A stretch of 64,000 bases of DNA from Jutongia hominis (GCF_014384965.1 NZ_JACRSW010000032.1:1-64000), one strand, 5' to 3'. Shown: positions 17,139 through 26,786, counted from the stretch's first letter. Notes: generated from the sequence alone by a model not told the origin. Numbers and translations: made by a program.

Positions 17139-18221
17139 TTACGGTTCAATAAAAGTAAATGGAGAATCTTTTTCCTCTTCCTCAGGATCAACACTATGGA
17201 TCGTGTCATCTCCGGTAAAATCATCTAACTTTGGTGTTGTTATGACCTCATCAGAAGCTTTTTTAGCTGCATCTGGAGTATGATTGGTTTCTTCTTTTGC
17301 ATCATCAGAACCTGTTGTCATTTTATCAAATCCATTGGCAAGTTTTTGGCTGATCGCATCAATATCCTCCTTGCTGAGATGTTCATCCGGTATATCGTCT
17401 TTTGTTTCGTCTTCTGCAACATCTGCCGATACATCTTCTGATCCATCTGAAGATGTGTTTACATTCTCCATGCCGATGCTGTTGTCCCGGGCTGATATTT
17501 CTTTTGTGATATTATTTACAGTATCTTTAACCTCTGTTTTTTGATCTGGTTCTGTCTCTTTAGCGATATCCTGAATTTCAGATTCATTCTGAACCATATC
17601 CTCTGTCACATTGGCTTTCTCTTCTGTATACGACATATCTGCATCAGCTACAACTTCGTTATCATCTGCTTTTGTATCACTTAACATTTCATCAATCTCA
17701 GGTGCGTAGATAGAATAATTTTCACTTTCTAACATCTCAATCTGGGATTCTGCTAATTTCTTAAACTGTAAACGATAGCTTTCATAACTTTGTACTAATT
17801 TGCGGACATGATTTCTTGTCTCAGAAAGTTCATTATTTGCTTTGGCTTTTGTGATCTCGGCATATGCTTCTGTTTCTTTGCGCAAAGACTCAGCCCGGGA
17901 AGCCGCTTCTTTTTCAATCGCTTCTGCTTTTGTCTGTGCCTCACGAATCATTGCATCCGCTTTACTTTTGGCTGCTTCCTGTGTTTCAGTCGATGTCTTT
18001 TCTGCAAGAACAAGAGCTTTTTGCAAGGTTGTTTCCATCTGTTTGTAATTCTGTATCCCTTCGCTTAAAGAGGATACTTTTTCTTTCAGATCATGATTCT
18101 CTTTGAAAAGCTCTTCATATCCTGCTAAGATCTGCTCTAAGAATTCGTCAGTCTCCTTTTTACTATAACCGCGAACGGCTGTTTTTAATGTATGATTTTG
18201 AATATCGATCGGTGTAAGCAT
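17139..18221 (-). CDS. divIVA: DivIVA-family division and polarity protein
   Basis: A 360-residue protein. The N-terminal DivIVA membrane-binding motif (LTPIDIQNHTLKTAVRGYSKKETDEFLEQ) occupies residues 2-30. A long coiled coil rich in Ala, Glu and Lys follows to about residue 165. The final 190 residues are acidic, poorly conserved and likely disordered. DivIVA sits on curved membranes at the septum and poles and recruits partners. The acidic tail makes it longer than Bacillus DivIVA, as in other Lachnospiraceae. It starts 12 bases after ylmH in the sepF-yggT-ylmH-divIVA order. Confidence 0.93.
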   Translation of the reverse strand: MLTPIDIQNHTLKTAVRGYSKKETDEFLEQILAGYEELFKENHDLKEKVSSLSEGIQNYKQMETTLQKALVLAEKTSTETQEAAKSKADAMIREAQTKAEAIEKEAASRAESLRKETEAYAEITKAKANNELSETRNHVRKLVQSYESYRLQFKKLAESQIEMLESENYSIYAPEIDEMLSDTKADDNEVVADADMSYTEEKANVTEDMVQNESEIQDIAKETEPDQKTEVKDTVNNITKEISARDNSIGMENVNTSSDGSEDVSADVAEDETKDDIPDEHLSKEDIDAISQKLANGFDKMTTGSDDAKEETNHTPDAAKKASDEVITTPKLDDFTGDDTIHSVDPEEEEKDSPFTFIEP

Positions 18222-18233
18222 TCTTATATCCTC

Positions 18234-19040
18234 CTAAGTATATTGTTGAACTGTAATATGATAACGTCCTTTTTTGGATAGGGCATTTGCTTTGTCATAT
18301 CGGAATTTCCCATATCCACGTATTGAAAAGATATCTCCCTCTTCTAACTTTTTTGCATTTTCCGTACAGATCCGTCCATTCAGGAAAACTTTGCCGCTCT
18401 GTATCAAGGCTACTGTCTGAGAACGGGACGTACGGATCGCAAGTGCTAATACCGCATCAAGCCGGAATGATGATACACTTCCCGTAATCGTTTTATAGGT
18501 GATCTCCCAGTCTGCCGAAGAAAATGCGACTTCTTTTGCAACCACAGTTGTATGTTTTATCCTGGTAATTCCCTCTAATAAAGAAACCATGTCTTTTTTA
18601 CAAAAAACATAAGCCGTGCCGGCCTTAAACACAGGATCTTTTTTTACCAAAATGTCTCCGATCCTGTCTCTTGTAATGCCAAGTCCCATGATCGTTCCAA
18701 GATAATCTCTATGATTTAATTCATCACAAAATTTTTTATTTGCCGGCAAAAAACGGATACATGCTATCGGAAAATCCTGTTCAACAACAGGAGATTGTCT
18801 GTCATCCGGCAAGAAACAGATGATCTTACGTTCTGCTTCGGGATATCCGCCATATAATTTGTATTGTACTTCTTCTGACACGTTCTGATGCCCATAAAAC
18901 TCATCCAAAGCTTTATAGGCGAGTTCGAGTTCACTCATGCTTCCAAACTGGCTATATGCCGGAATCGAACGCTGATAGGACAGATTGATCAGATCATGAT
19001 AATGTTTTAAAATGATCTGTTCTTCTTTTGTCAGATTCAT
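18234..19040 (-). CDS. ylmH: YlmH S4-domain RNA-binding protein
   Basis: The product has 268 residues from ATG 19040, which overlaps the yggT stop as ATGA. The longer frame back to 19328 is an artefact running across yggT. The protein begins MNLTKEEQIILKHYHD and ends with an S4 RNA-binding domain (FRLDAVLALAIRTSRSQTVALIQSGKVFLNGR). YlmH proteins bind ribosomal complexes and have been linked to rescue of stalled ribosomes. The gene is always close to divIVA and sepF in Firmicutes, as here. Confidence 0.92.
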   Translation of the reverse strand: MNLTKEEQIILKHYHDLINLSYQRSIPAYSQFGSMSELELAYKALDEFYGHQNVSEEVQYKLYGGYPEAERKIICFLPDDRQSPVVEQDFPIACIRFLPANKKFCDELNHRDYLGTIMGLGITRDRIGDILVKKDPVFKAGTAYVFCKKDMVSLLEGITRIKHTTVVAKEVAFSSADWEITYKTITGSVSSFRLDAVLALAIRTSRSQTVALIQSGKVFLNGRICTENAKKLEEGDIFSIRGYGKFRYDKANALSKKGRYHITVQQYT

Positions 19041-19315
19041 AGTATGCCTCCCTTGGAAAGAAAATACGAACAGACTCTTTCGAGATAAGACAAAATGATC
19101 AGAATAACGTAAGGACTCAAATCTATTGAAAATGTATTCATCATGGAATATTTCATAATTTTTTGCATCGGAAATAATATCGGTGATACCATCATCAAAA
19201 AAAAGATTCGTACTTTTTGCGATAACGGAAAGAACGACTGGACTAAAAACAGAACAACCAGACATTCTAACACGATAAAGAATATCTCCATACAATATAT
19301 TATGTAATGAACCAT
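19037..19315 (-). CDS. yggT: YggT-family membrane protein
   Basis: A 92-residue hydrophobic protein with two predicted membrane helices and a conserved short loop (MMVSPILFPMQKIM) typical of the YggT/YlmG family. These proteins occur next to sepF and ylmH in Gram-positive bacteria and are thought to help place the division machinery; the biochemical role is unclear. A GGAGGCAG site precedes the ATG. Four bases overlap ylmH. Confidence 0.85.
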   Translation of the reverse strand: MVHYIIYCMEIFFIVLECLVVLFLVQSFFPLSQKVRIFFLMMVSPILFPMQKIMKYSMMNTFSIDLSPYVILIILSYLERVCSYFLSKGGIL

Positions 19316-19371
19316 CTGCTGCCTCCATTCATTTTGCTAAGATGCAGGAAGCAGAATTCAAAAAACTTTGA

Positions 19372-19959
19372 TTAAAATTCTTTGTTAAACGATGCAATGT
19401 TATAGCTCTCTTCTGTTTCCAGACTCTTAATATAATCACCTGAAATCTCTACACCATTCGGTGAAAAGATAAAGATAAAACGAGATACCTGGCACATATT
19501 GCCGGAAATCGCAAAAATACATCCTGAGATAAAATCCATAATTCTTTGTGCTTCCATCAGATCAATTCCTTCCAGGTTAACAACAACCGGATGATCATTT
19601 AACAACGTATCGCAGACCTGCTGTGCTTCTCCGATGTTAGATGGCTTTACAATACAAACTTCTAATTCACTGTTGGATGATGGCATTCTGACTACTTTAC
19701 TTCCCGAAGAACGAGTTGCTGTACCGGTACGTGCCTTTGGTGCAGCCGCTTCATCATTAAAATAAGCATCATTTTCTTCACGGAAAGTAGATGTATGCTT
19801 TGCGTTTTTCTTACGCTCTTTTTCTTCCCTGCGTGCTTCCCGCTGCAGTTCTCTTTCACTGAATTCATCGATATCATCTTCATAAAAATCATCATCGAAT
19901 TCTTCTTCATTGTCAAAACGTAAAAAATCCAATATTTTGCTGCCTAATTTGTTTGCCAT
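19372..19959 (-). CDS. sepF: Cell division protein SepF
   Basis: A 195-residue protein. The N-terminal amphipathic segment (SKILDFLRF) anchors to the membrane, an acidic linker follows, and the SepF core runs from about residue 105 (CIVKPSNIGEAQQVCDTLLNDHPVVVNLEG). The GVEISGDY stretch near the end matches the family. SepF polymerises and tethers FtsZ to the membrane at the septum. The linker is longer and more charged than in Bacillus. Confidence 0.95.
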   Translation of the reverse strand: MANKLGSKILDFLRFDNEEEFDDDFYEDDIDEFSERELQREARREEKERKKNAKHTSTFREENDAYFNDEAAAPKARTGTATRSSGSKVVRMPSSNSELEVCIVKPSNIGEAQQVCDTLLNDHPVVVNLEGIDLMEAQRIMDFISGCIFAISGNMCQVSRFIFIFSPNGVEISGDYIKSLETEESYNIASFNKEF

Positions 19960-20000
19960 TCTTGTATACCCTCCTATGTGATAACAGTTGACTGTATCAC

Positions 20001-20705
20001 TTATTTTTTACTATAATCACGAGCGCCAAAGATGCCGGTTCCAACGCGGACACAAGTAGCACCTTCTTCTATGGCAACTTCGTAATCGTTTGTCATTCCC
20101 ATAGATAACACACTCATAGAAACATTATCAATGTTTTTGCTGTCAATGTCAACTGACAATTCACGTAACTTTTGAAAAATATCTCTATTTTCTTCGGGAT
20201 CATCAACAAACGGAGCAATCGTCATTAAACCTTCAATCTTAATATGCGGCATTTGCGCGATCTGCTCAACTAATTCCAGCGTTTCTTCTGTCTTTAATCC
20301 ATATTTGCTTTCCTCTTGTGCAACATTAACTTCAATCAAAATATGCGAAATCACATCTTTTTTCTTTCCCTCTGCTTCAATCGCCTGTGCTAAATGTAAA
20401 GAATCAACCGAATGGATCAAAAAAGCTCTTCCAACGACATATTTTACTTTATTGGTCTGTAAATGTCCGATAAAATGCCATTTGATATCTTTTGGAAGTC
20501 CATCACACTTTTCTTTCATTTCCTGTGCTTTGTTCTCACCAAACTCTCTTTTTCCAAACGCATAGGCTTCTTCTATCATTTCTTTTGGTTTTGTTTTGCT
20601 GACACAGATCAAAGTAACATCTTCTTTATTACGACCTGCCCTTTTGCACGCATTTGCAATGTTTTGTTCTACGTTTTTTAAATTTTCTTCGATCAAAGAA
20701 AACAC
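20001..20705 (-). CDS. yggS: YggS-family PLP-binding protein
   Basis: A 234-residue protein with the single TIM-barrel fold of the YggS/PROSC family. The PLP lysine lies in LICVSKTKP near residue 35, followed by FGENKAQE and WHFIGHLQTNKVK, and near the C-terminus SMGMTNDYEVAIEEGATCVRVG. The family balances cellular pyridoxal phosphate and has no established catalytic reaction. It directly precedes sepF as in most Firmicutes division clusters, with 41 bases between. Confidence 0.95.
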   Translation of the reverse strand: MFSLIEENLKNVEQNIANACKRAGRNKEDVTLICVSKTKPKEMIEEAYAFGKREFGENKAQEMKEKCDGLPKDIKWHFIGHLQTNKVKYVVGRAFLIHSVDSLHLAQAIEAEGKKKDVISHILIEVNVAQEESKYGLKTEETLELVEQIAQMPHIKIEGLMTIAPFVDDPEENRDIFQKLRELSVDIDSKNIDNVSMSVLSMGMTNDYEVAIEEGATCVRVGTGIFGARDYSKK

Positions 20706-20726
20706 CTCTTTCTGTATTTGTAATAT

Positions 20727-22130
20727 TTAATAGATCACATCACTTTCTGTAATCATATCAGGATTTAAAATGATATGATCAAAGTTTGACAGGCTATACT
20801 GGTTTCCTATCTCAACAATTGCATATTCTTTGTTCGCATAAAGTTTTTTGATATATTCAAAACGGCAATAACCCTGATTGCAATTATAAACGCCTTCTAG
20901 CTTTTTGATCTTCGTGACTTGCATAAAACGACCCGACGAAGTGGAATTGCCTTTTGTGATCGTTGTCCCGGCTTTTAACACGGCTGCATCAATATATGCA
21001 TTTCCTTTTTCATCATAATAGTATACTTCGGCTGCCACAAAGTTGATCTTTGGTGCTCCGGAATCCGTATATGTGATCGTTGCAACACCTGTCTGATTGG
21101 AATTGGCACCTTTTGTAATATATTCCTTCGGGATCACATAACATTTTTTCTTTAAAACGGATGAAACCGGAATCTTTAAACCGGTAGCATTATTAAAAAT
21201 AATCTCCACATCCAGATACCGGTTATTCAGATATCGGATCATATATTTGTCAAATACCAGATTAGCATAATAACCGCCATTTGAAGTAAATTCCTGAACG
21301 ACCGGTGTCATAGTGATATTATCTTTTTTTATCTTTACGGACACCGAATCTTTCTTTGCAATCTTAATATACTGTTCTTTGGTCAAGGATACAACGATCG
21401 ACCATTTCTCACTTGTTACCACGCGATATACAGGTGAACCTGCTGTTATCTGCTCGGTTGTACGGATCTGCTTCATTGCATCATTCATCGATGTAAAATC
21501 ACTCTTTTGGATCGTATCTTTTGATAACGACTCTCTTCCATCCGATGAAAAAGAAATGATGCCGGTCTTTTCTGCTTTGACTAAGGAAAAGTTCTTATCA
21601 CTTCCTGATTCCTGCTTTAGCTTTTGTAAACTTTTTGTCAGGCTGACATCCGATAATTCTAAAAGTACATTATCGACATTATAACGAAAATTTCGAATAC
21701 TTCCATATTCAGAAAGATCAAAATTTTCACGAAAATCAGAAATTGTATTACGGATATTTCTGGTATCTTCATCGGATAATGCTACATCGTCCGTATCAGT
21801 ATTCGCAATCGCAGTTGTTGTATCTTTGCTGTCACTTGTCGAATACACGGTTGTCGTTTTGGATAATTTTGATCCTTCGCCTACATAATAATTGACATAA
21901 CCATTCTTTTTGGCATTGACAAGACTTTCTTCGCGAAGAACGATTCCACGCAGATTTTCGTTATCGGCAAGCTGTGTCTGTGTGACTTCATAGATGGATA
22001 CATGTTCTCTGGTAAAAGATTGTATAAAAAGTAAGATAATCAAAACAGCAAGAAAGATCAAAAAGAACCCAAATGCTCCAAAGGATCTTTTTTTCATTTT
22101 GATCACTTTTTTATTTTTCGCTGGACTCAT
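20727..22130 (-). CDS. HlyD-like membrane-anchored protein of the division cluster
   Basis: The product has 467 residues from ATG 22130, 7 bases after GAGAGGAT; an in-frame ATG at 22154 lacks a site. A basic N-terminus is followed by one membrane helix at about residues 20-42, then an extracellular region with weak similarity to HlyD-type adaptor proteins (NLRGIVLREESLVNAKKNGYV). No transporter partner lies nearby. It precedes yggS and sepF in the same operon, and proteins of this type occur there in other Lachnospiraceae. A role in envelope or division is inferred from position. Confidence 0.7.
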   Translation of the reverse strand: MSPAKNKKVIKMKKRSFGAFGFFLIFLAVLIILLFIQSFTREHVSIYEVTQTQLADNENLRGIVLREESLVNAKKNGYVNYYVGEGSKLSKTTTVYSTSDSKDTTTAIANTDTDDVALSDEDTRNIRNTISDFRENFDLSEYGSIRNFRYNVDNVLLELSDVSLTKSLQKLKQESGSDKNFSLVKAEKTGIISFSSDGRESLSKDTIQKSDFTSMNDAMKQIRTTEQITAGSPVYRVVTSEKWSIVVSLTKEQYIKIAKKDSVSVKIKKDNITMTPVVQEFTSNGGYYANLVFDKYMIRYLNNRYLDVEIIFNNATGLKIPVSSVLKKKCYVIPKEYITKGANSNQTGVATITYTDSGAPKINFVAAEVYYYDEKGNAYIDAAVLKAGTTITKGNSTSSGRFMQVTKIKKLEGVYNCNQGYCRFEYIKKLYANKEYAIVEIGNQYSLSNFDHIILNPDMITESDVIY

Positions 22131-22180
22131 ATAAGATCCTCTCTTTTCTCCCATACAAGGATTTTATTCTCATAACTTTT

Positions 22181-22210
22181 ATTATACCCCGAATGAACCA
22201 TACTTGTCTA
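22181..22210 (-). promoter_or_regulatory. Promoter of the division cluster
   Basis: On the minus strand TAGACA (22205-22210) and a perfect TATAAT (22181-22186) are spaced by 18 bases, about 50 bases before the first gene. It would drive the HlyD-like gene through to rluD. The remaining bases up to 22405 hold the short upstream region of the divergent DUF378 gene, in which no clear promoter was seen. Confidence 0.6.
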
Positions 22211-22405
22211 GTGGAACAAAAACGAAATCCTGCTTCCGATGAAGAACGGGCAAAATTTCTTCCGATTGATCTATTGTGTGGATCATAGTAAAAAAAGAAT
22301 ATTTTTTTATAATCAGGTAATACTGTAAACAAGGTTAATGCCATAATATAACAGGAATGGCATTGAAACCGCAAAAAAAAAATCCTATTTTGAATGGAGG
22401 TTATT

Positions 22406-22609
22406 ATGAAAGCATTAGATTACACAATACTTACATTAGTGATTATCGGTGCCATTAACTGGGGACTGATCGGTTTTTTACAATTTGATCTGGTACGTGT
22501 CCTTTTTGGTGACATGAGCATTCTGTCACGTATCGTCTATGCTCTTATTGGTATTTCCGGCTTATATGCAATCAGTTATTTTGGACGCATCGGAAAAGCA
22601 ATGGAATAA
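22406..22609 (+). CDS. DUF378 small membrane protein
   Basis: The product has 67 residues from ATG 22406, which has GGAGG 7 bases upstream; the in-frame ATG at 22394 overlaps that site and is unlikely. Two membrane helices are separated by a short loop, with the family pattern LVIIGAINWGLIGFLQFDLV near the N-terminus. DUF378 proteins are widespread in Firmicutes and have no known function. It stands alone on the plus strand, followed by a long hairpin. Confidence 0.85.
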   Translation: MKALDYTILTLVIIGAINWGLIGFLQFDLVRVLFGDMSILSRIVYALIGISGLYAISYFGRIGKAME

Positions 22610-22646
22610 AAGAAGATACGAATAAGAAAACAAAACATCACAAATA

Positions 22647-22749
22647 AAAAGAGAACGTTATGATCAGAAAATACCGGTTGGCGGATAGATATTACCGACT
22701 TTTTACCGATAGTACATTTCTGTTTTAACGTTCTCTTTTGTATTCATTA
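22647..22749 (+). terminator. Large structured terminator between convergent genes
   Basis: AAAAGAGAACGTTA (22647-22660) pairs perfectly with TAACGTTCTCTTTT (22736-22749), enclosing about 75 bases with further short complementary pieces (CAGAAA with TTTCTG). It would stop transcription from both the DUF378 gene and the carboxypeptidase side. The enclosed arm is much longer than a simple terminator, similar in design to the one at 13642. Confidence 0.6.
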
Positions 22750-22851
22750 TTACTTTACGTTATTGGTTATCGCTTTTATTTTTAACAATTTCTTTCTCAT
22801 AAACGAATCATTCTCTTATTTCTTTTATGACAGTGCATTCTCTTGGATTAT

Positions 22852-23832
22852 TTATTTTGTACCATAGTCTAACAAATGATTCATCTGACCATATAAAGCA
22901 TATGGACCGGCAGCTTTTAAAACAACCGAAATATAATCTTTATTCTTCTTTCCTTTCGAATATAGGATCAGGCACGAGCCTGCATTATTTGTAGTTCCTG
23001 TCTTGCCTCCGATCACGGTAATGCCGGTCGGTGCTTTTGCCGTTCCAAGCAGATACCGGTCTGTTGAAGTAAAATATAAACTCTTACTTTTTCCTGTAGC
23101 ATCTACATACTTTGCGGTATAATTTGAACGGCTGACAATATCCATAAAGGTTCGGTTCTTTGCAAGATGATGAAAAACCAGATATAGATCATAAGCGGTT
23201 GTATAATGTTTGTTATTATGTAATCCATGGGGATTAACAAAATGCGTATGCTTTGCTCCGATATTTTTCATTTCACGATTCATCATTACCGCAAAGCTTT
23301 TTGTATCACCGGCAATATGTTCCGCAATTGCAACACCCGCATCATTTCCACTATATATCAGAAAAGAATACAAAAGATCTTTTAATGCAATGCGGTCTCC
23401 TTCTTTAAATCCGCATAACTTTGCACCATATTCCGTAATATTGGCTGCACTATGGCTGATCGTTACCGTATCATTCAGATTTCCATATTTTAAAGCTACA
23501 AATGCAGTCACAATTTTTGTAATACTGGCAGGATACAACTTTTTATAGATGTTATGTGAATACAGCATCTTGCCATCGGTATCGTTTACCATAAGAGAAG
23601 CACCTGCTGTCATGACAGCATCCTGCTTTTTCGTCTGCCCCTTCTTCGGAATCACACAGATATCTTTTGAAAGATAGTCCTGTGTTGTATCATTTGTAAT
23701 CTGCATAGCAGTACCGGATGCTTTTACTCGATAGTTCATTAATTCATTCTTTTTGGAACTACAGCCTGTCATAAAGCAAGATGATACCAGCATAACAGCT
23801 CCTAATGTTAAAATTTGTATCTTTTTATTCAT
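22852..23832 (-). CDS. D-alanyl-D-alanine carboxypeptidase lipoprotein (peptidase S11)
   Basis: The product has 326 residues from ATG 23832; a TTG three bases upstream is an alternative. A lipoprotein signal ends at the lipobox cysteine in CFMTGCSS. The penicillin-binding fold has SITK (nucleophile Ser), SGN (YSGNDAG) and KTG (GGKTGTT). It trims the terminal D-Ala from peptidoglycan stem peptides outside the membrane. It overlaps the end of mgsA by 8 bases and is the last gene of the mre-min cluster. Confidence 0.9.
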   Translation of the reverse strand: MNKKIQILTLGAVMLVSSCFMTGCSSKKNELMNYRVKASGTAMQITNDTTQDYLSKDICVIPKKGQTKKQDAVMTAGASLMVNDTDGKMLYSHNIYKKLYPASITKIVTAFVALKYGNLNDTVTISHSAANITEYGAKLCGFKEGDRIALKDLLYSFLIYSGNDAGVAIAEHIAGDTKSFAVMMNREMKNIGAKHTHFVNPHGLHNNKHYTTAYDLYLVFHHLAKNRTFMDIVSRSNYTAKYVDATGKSKSLYFTSTDRYLLGTAKAPTGITVIGGKTGTTNNAGSCLILYSKGKKNKDYISVVLKAAGPYALYGQMNHLLDYGTK

Positions 23833-24244
23833 CAATATCTGTTCCCTCTTTTTTCAGAACTTCACGCCATTCAAGATCGCCACGGTCTAATGCTTTGATC
23901 AATAATTCTGCAGTAGCAAGATTCGTTGCAAACGGAATATTATAAATATCGCATAAATGAATGACATTATTCACATCGGGCTCATGAACTTTTGGGGACA
24001 AAGGATCTCTCAGAAAAAACACCATATCAATCTGATTGTGTTCAATCTGCGATGCAAGCTGTTGCTCTCCTCCAAGATGTCCTGCAAGATATTTATGAAC
24101 ATTTAAGTTTGTAACCTCTTCGATCAGACGACCGGTTGTTCCTGTTGCATAAATATCATGTTTGCTCAAGATGCCTCTATATGCAATCGCAAAATTCTGC
24201 ATCAATATTTTTTTTGCATCATGCGCTATAAGTCCAATATTCAT
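23825..24244 (-). CDS. mgsA: Methylglyoxal synthase
   Basis: A 139-residue protein matching MgsA across its length, with IGLIAHDAKK at the start, ATGTTGRLI near residue 35, HLGGEQQLA, and FFLRDPLSP with the catalytic Asp residues of the family. It converts dihydroxyacetone phosphate to methylglyoxal and phosphate, a bypass that relieves sugar-phosphate stress. It follows rodA after 26 bases, its usual place in Lachnospiraceae. Confidence 0.95.
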   Translation of the reverse strand: MNIGLIAHDAKKILMQNFAIAYRGILSKHDIYATGTTGRLIEEVTNLNVHKYLAGHLGGEQQLASQIEHNQIDMVFFLRDPLSPKVHEPDVNNVIHLCDIYNIPFATNLATAELLIKALDRGDLEWREVLKKEGTDIDE

Positions 24245-24270
24245 GATATAAACCCCTTTCTTCGTAAAAT

Positions 24271-25494
24271 TTATAATTCCAGATCCATATCCAGATCAAT
24301 GGATGAAACCGGATCATTTCCGTAAATATTTCGCATCGAAAATCCGCCCTTGCTGGTCTTGCCCGGTTGTATGCTGACATTCATAATCAGACCTATCGCA
24401 ATCATCGAAGAGAGCATTGAACTTAGTCCGTTACTGATAAACGGAAGCGGGAGTCCGGTGTTTGGAAACATCAATGTAACTACGGAAATATTCGTAAACA
24501 CCTGGAACATGAACATTGCAGCAACTCCGGCAGCAATCAGTTTTCCTAAATAATCCTGTGAGTTTTTGGCCACTAAAAAACATTTGAAAATAATAAATGC
24601 AAAGACTAATAAAATCAGGCAGCAACCTAAAAAACCAAACTCTTCTCCAATAACCGACCAGATAAAATCACTTTCATTGACACCAACGGAATGATATGCT
24701 CTTGATGCTCCTTTTGTTCCTCCGTCCTGTAAAAACTTTCCATACAATCCACCGGATGCGATAGCCCGGATTGAACGGTTTTGCTGGTAATTGATAGTTC
24801 CTTTGACATCCGTTTCGGGATGAAGCCATGCCATAATTCGCTTATATTGATAATGCTTTAATAACACATTATATGGCTGCTGAATATACCAGAACAGAAC
24901 AACACCAAGCGGGATGCCCATTACAATGACCGGAGCCAGTATCTTATAACTAAGTCCCGATACAAAGATCAAAACCAGCATAATAAAAACGGTAACCAAA
25001 CTGGATGAAAGATCGGGCTGCGACATGATAACCAAAGCCGGAATTCCGGTTACGGCAACCACGATCACAAGAGTACTGACTTTCTCCATCCTGTGCCGCA
25101 GCTTTGCAAAAAGAGCCGCCAGAGAAAGAATTAAAACAATCTTCATCAATTCCGTAGGCTGAAAAGTAATACTGCCAACCTTAATCCATCGTCTGGCATC
25201 CGTATCGTTATTTGTACCGATCGGCGAATGCGTCGCTGCTGTCAGCAAAACACCAAATACATAATAAATTGCAGCAAATTTACAAATAAAATGATAATCA
25301 ATCACAGATAAAGCTGCTACAATAACCAGTCCCAAAAAAGTACCTACTAACTGGCCTTTCATATATGACATTCCATGTTCTTCACCACCTGCCATTTTTA
25401 CAGAGAATGCACTTAATGCACATAAAAATAATACGGCGACTAACAGGGAGTAATTGTATTTTTTCCAATCATACTGCTTAATTGTATTAATCAT
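24271..25494 (-). CDS. rodA: RodA, SEDS-family peptidoglycan glycosyltransferase
   Basis: A 407-residue integral membrane protein with about ten helices and the SEDS family motifs, including RWIKVGSITFQPTELMKI, QPDLSSSLV and GLPLPFISNGLSSML near the C-terminus. It polymerises lipid II for side-wall growth together with the PBP2 encoded upstream. The position after minE and before mgsA matches the elongation cluster, so RodA is preferred over the related FtsW. Confidence 0.92.
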   Translation of the reverse strand: MINTIKQYDWKKYNYSLLVAVLFLCALSAFSVKMAGGEEHGMSYMKGQLVGTFLGLVIVAALSVIDYHFICKFAAIYYVFGVLLTAATHSPIGTNNDTDARRWIKVGSITFQPTELMKIVLILSLAALFAKLRHRMEKVSTLVIVVAVTGIPALVIMSQPDLSSSLVTVFIMLVLIFVSGLSYKILAPVIVMGIPLGVVLFWYIQQPYNVLLKHYQYKRIMAWLHPETDVKGTINYQQNRSIRAIASGGLYGKFLQDGGTKGASRAYHSVGVNESDFIWSVIGEEFGFLGCCLILLVFAFIIFKCFLVAKNSQDYLGKLIAAGVAAMFMFQVFTNISVVTLMFPNTGLPLPFISNGLSSMLSSMIAIGLIMNVSIQPGKTSKGGFSMRNIYGNDPVSSIDLDMDLEL

Positions 25495-25521
25495 TTTACT
25501 GCCTTCCTGACGGATGAAACG

Positions 25522-25806
25522 TTATTTTCTAAAGTTACGCGAGCCTTCCTTGATCGGAATGTTTGCTAATAATGCATTGATCGTGCCTGATGTTTCATCA
25601 ATTTCTGTTTTTGTTACTTTTATGTCTAACCCCTCGGTGTCAATATCTAAATATTTGGAAATAACCTCAATGATATCATTCTTCATCTGTTCCATTAATT
25701 CCGGTGAACAAACGGCACGGTCTGAAGTAATGGCTACTTTCAGACGGTTTTTTGCTACATCACTGCTATTTCCGGAACCTTTAAAAAAATTTCCTAAAAA
25801 ACTCAT
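25522..25806 (-). CDS. minE: Cell division topological factor MinE
   Basis: The product has 94 residues from ATG 25806, with GGAG 8 bases before; ATG 25818 overlaps that site. The protein contains AKNRLKVAITSDRAVCSPELMEQMKNDI, the MinD-interacting and topological specificity region. MinE releases MinD from the membrane and drives pole-to-pole oscillation. Spacing to minD is 50 bases. Confidence 0.92.
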   Translation of the reverse strand: MSFLGNFFKGSGNSSDVAKNRLKVAITSDRAVCSPELMEQMKNDIIEVISKYLDIDTEGLDIKVTKTEIDETSGTINALLANIPIKEGSRNFRK

Positions 25807-25855
25807 ACTAATCTCCATTTCTGTGCAAAGATCTGATTTTGCACGCTATCTTGTA

Positions 25856-26644
25856 CTATTTTTTGAAAATAGATGCAAATTTCTGAAAAAATCCCTTTGT
25901 TTCTTCCAGATCAAGATAAGGAACATCCTCCCCGATAATACGATGACAGATATTCATATATGCCTGTCCTGCTTTGGAATCAGAACCTACTAACGGTTCA
26001 CCGTTATTTGTAGCAATGACGATCTGCTCATCATCCGGTACTACACCGATCAGATCTACTGCAAGAATCTCAACTACATCATCACTTGACATCATATTGC
26101 CTTCTTTAACCATATCCGTTCTCAGACGGTTTACGATCAGATGTGTCTGGTTGATCTCATTTGCCTCTAATAATCCAATAATACGGTCTGCATCACGAAC
26201 AGCAGAAACTTCCGGTGTTGTAACAACTAATGCTCTGTCTGCACCTGCTATTGCATTCTTAAATCCCTGCTCAATACCGGCAGGACAATCTAACAATATG
26301 TAGTCAAACTCAGTCTTTAATTCCTCTACTAATTTTTTCATCTGTTCTGGTGTAACAGCTGTTTTATCCTTTGTCTGAGCAGAAGGCAGCAGATAAAGAT
26401 TTGGATATCTTTTGTCTTTGATCAATGCCTGTTTGATGCGGCAGTTGTTCTCAATCACGTCCACAAGATTATATACGATCCTGTTTTCTAAGCCCATAAC
26501 TACATCCAGATTACGAAGTCCTATATCCGTATCAATTAATACAACTTTTTTATCCAGCATAGCAAGACCTGTTCCGACATTCGCTGTTGTCGTTGTCTTT
26601 CCTACGCCGCCTTTTCCAGACGTGATTACTATAACTTCTCCCAT
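25856..26644 (-). CDS. minD: Septum site-determining ATPase MinD
   Basis: A 262-residue deviant-Walker ATPase with GKGGVGKTT at residues 10-18, the signature Lys and second Lys both present, DTDIGLRNLD near 38 and LLDCPAGIE near 117. The C-terminal amphipathic helix (FFQKFASIF) binds membrane. It recruits MinC to block division at the poles. GGAGG precedes the ATG. The 142 bases upstream, between minC and minD, are AT-rich with no feature recognised. Confidence 0.96.
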   Translation of the reverse strand: MGEVIVITSGKGGVGKTTTTANVGTGLAMLDKKVVLIDTDIGLRNLDVVMGLENRIVYNLVDVIENNCRIKQALIKDKRYPNLYLLPSAQTKDKTAVTPEQMKKLVEELKTEFDYILLDCPAGIEQGFKNAIAGADRALVVTTPEVSAVRDADRIIGLLEANEINQTHLIVNRLRTDMVKEGNMMSSDDVVEILAVDLIGVVPDDEQIVIATNNGEPLVGSDSKAGQAYMNICHRIIGEDVPYLDLEETKGFFQKFASIFKK

Positions 26645-26786
26645 GATTTTTATTCCTCCTAATGAATGTTTTTATAGCAAAAGCTTTTCTTACTACACAA
26701 AAAAAGAAAAAGCTAATTCATACCTGCTGTTATATTATTATATTTTTGATATCAATTCTTATTATACCAAAAAATCAATTAAAAAT

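Noticed and set aside
22111..22374. 87-residue minus-strand ORF upstream of the HlyD-like gene
   Set aside because: It overlaps the HlyD-like start and promoter in another frame and lacks a ribosome binding site.
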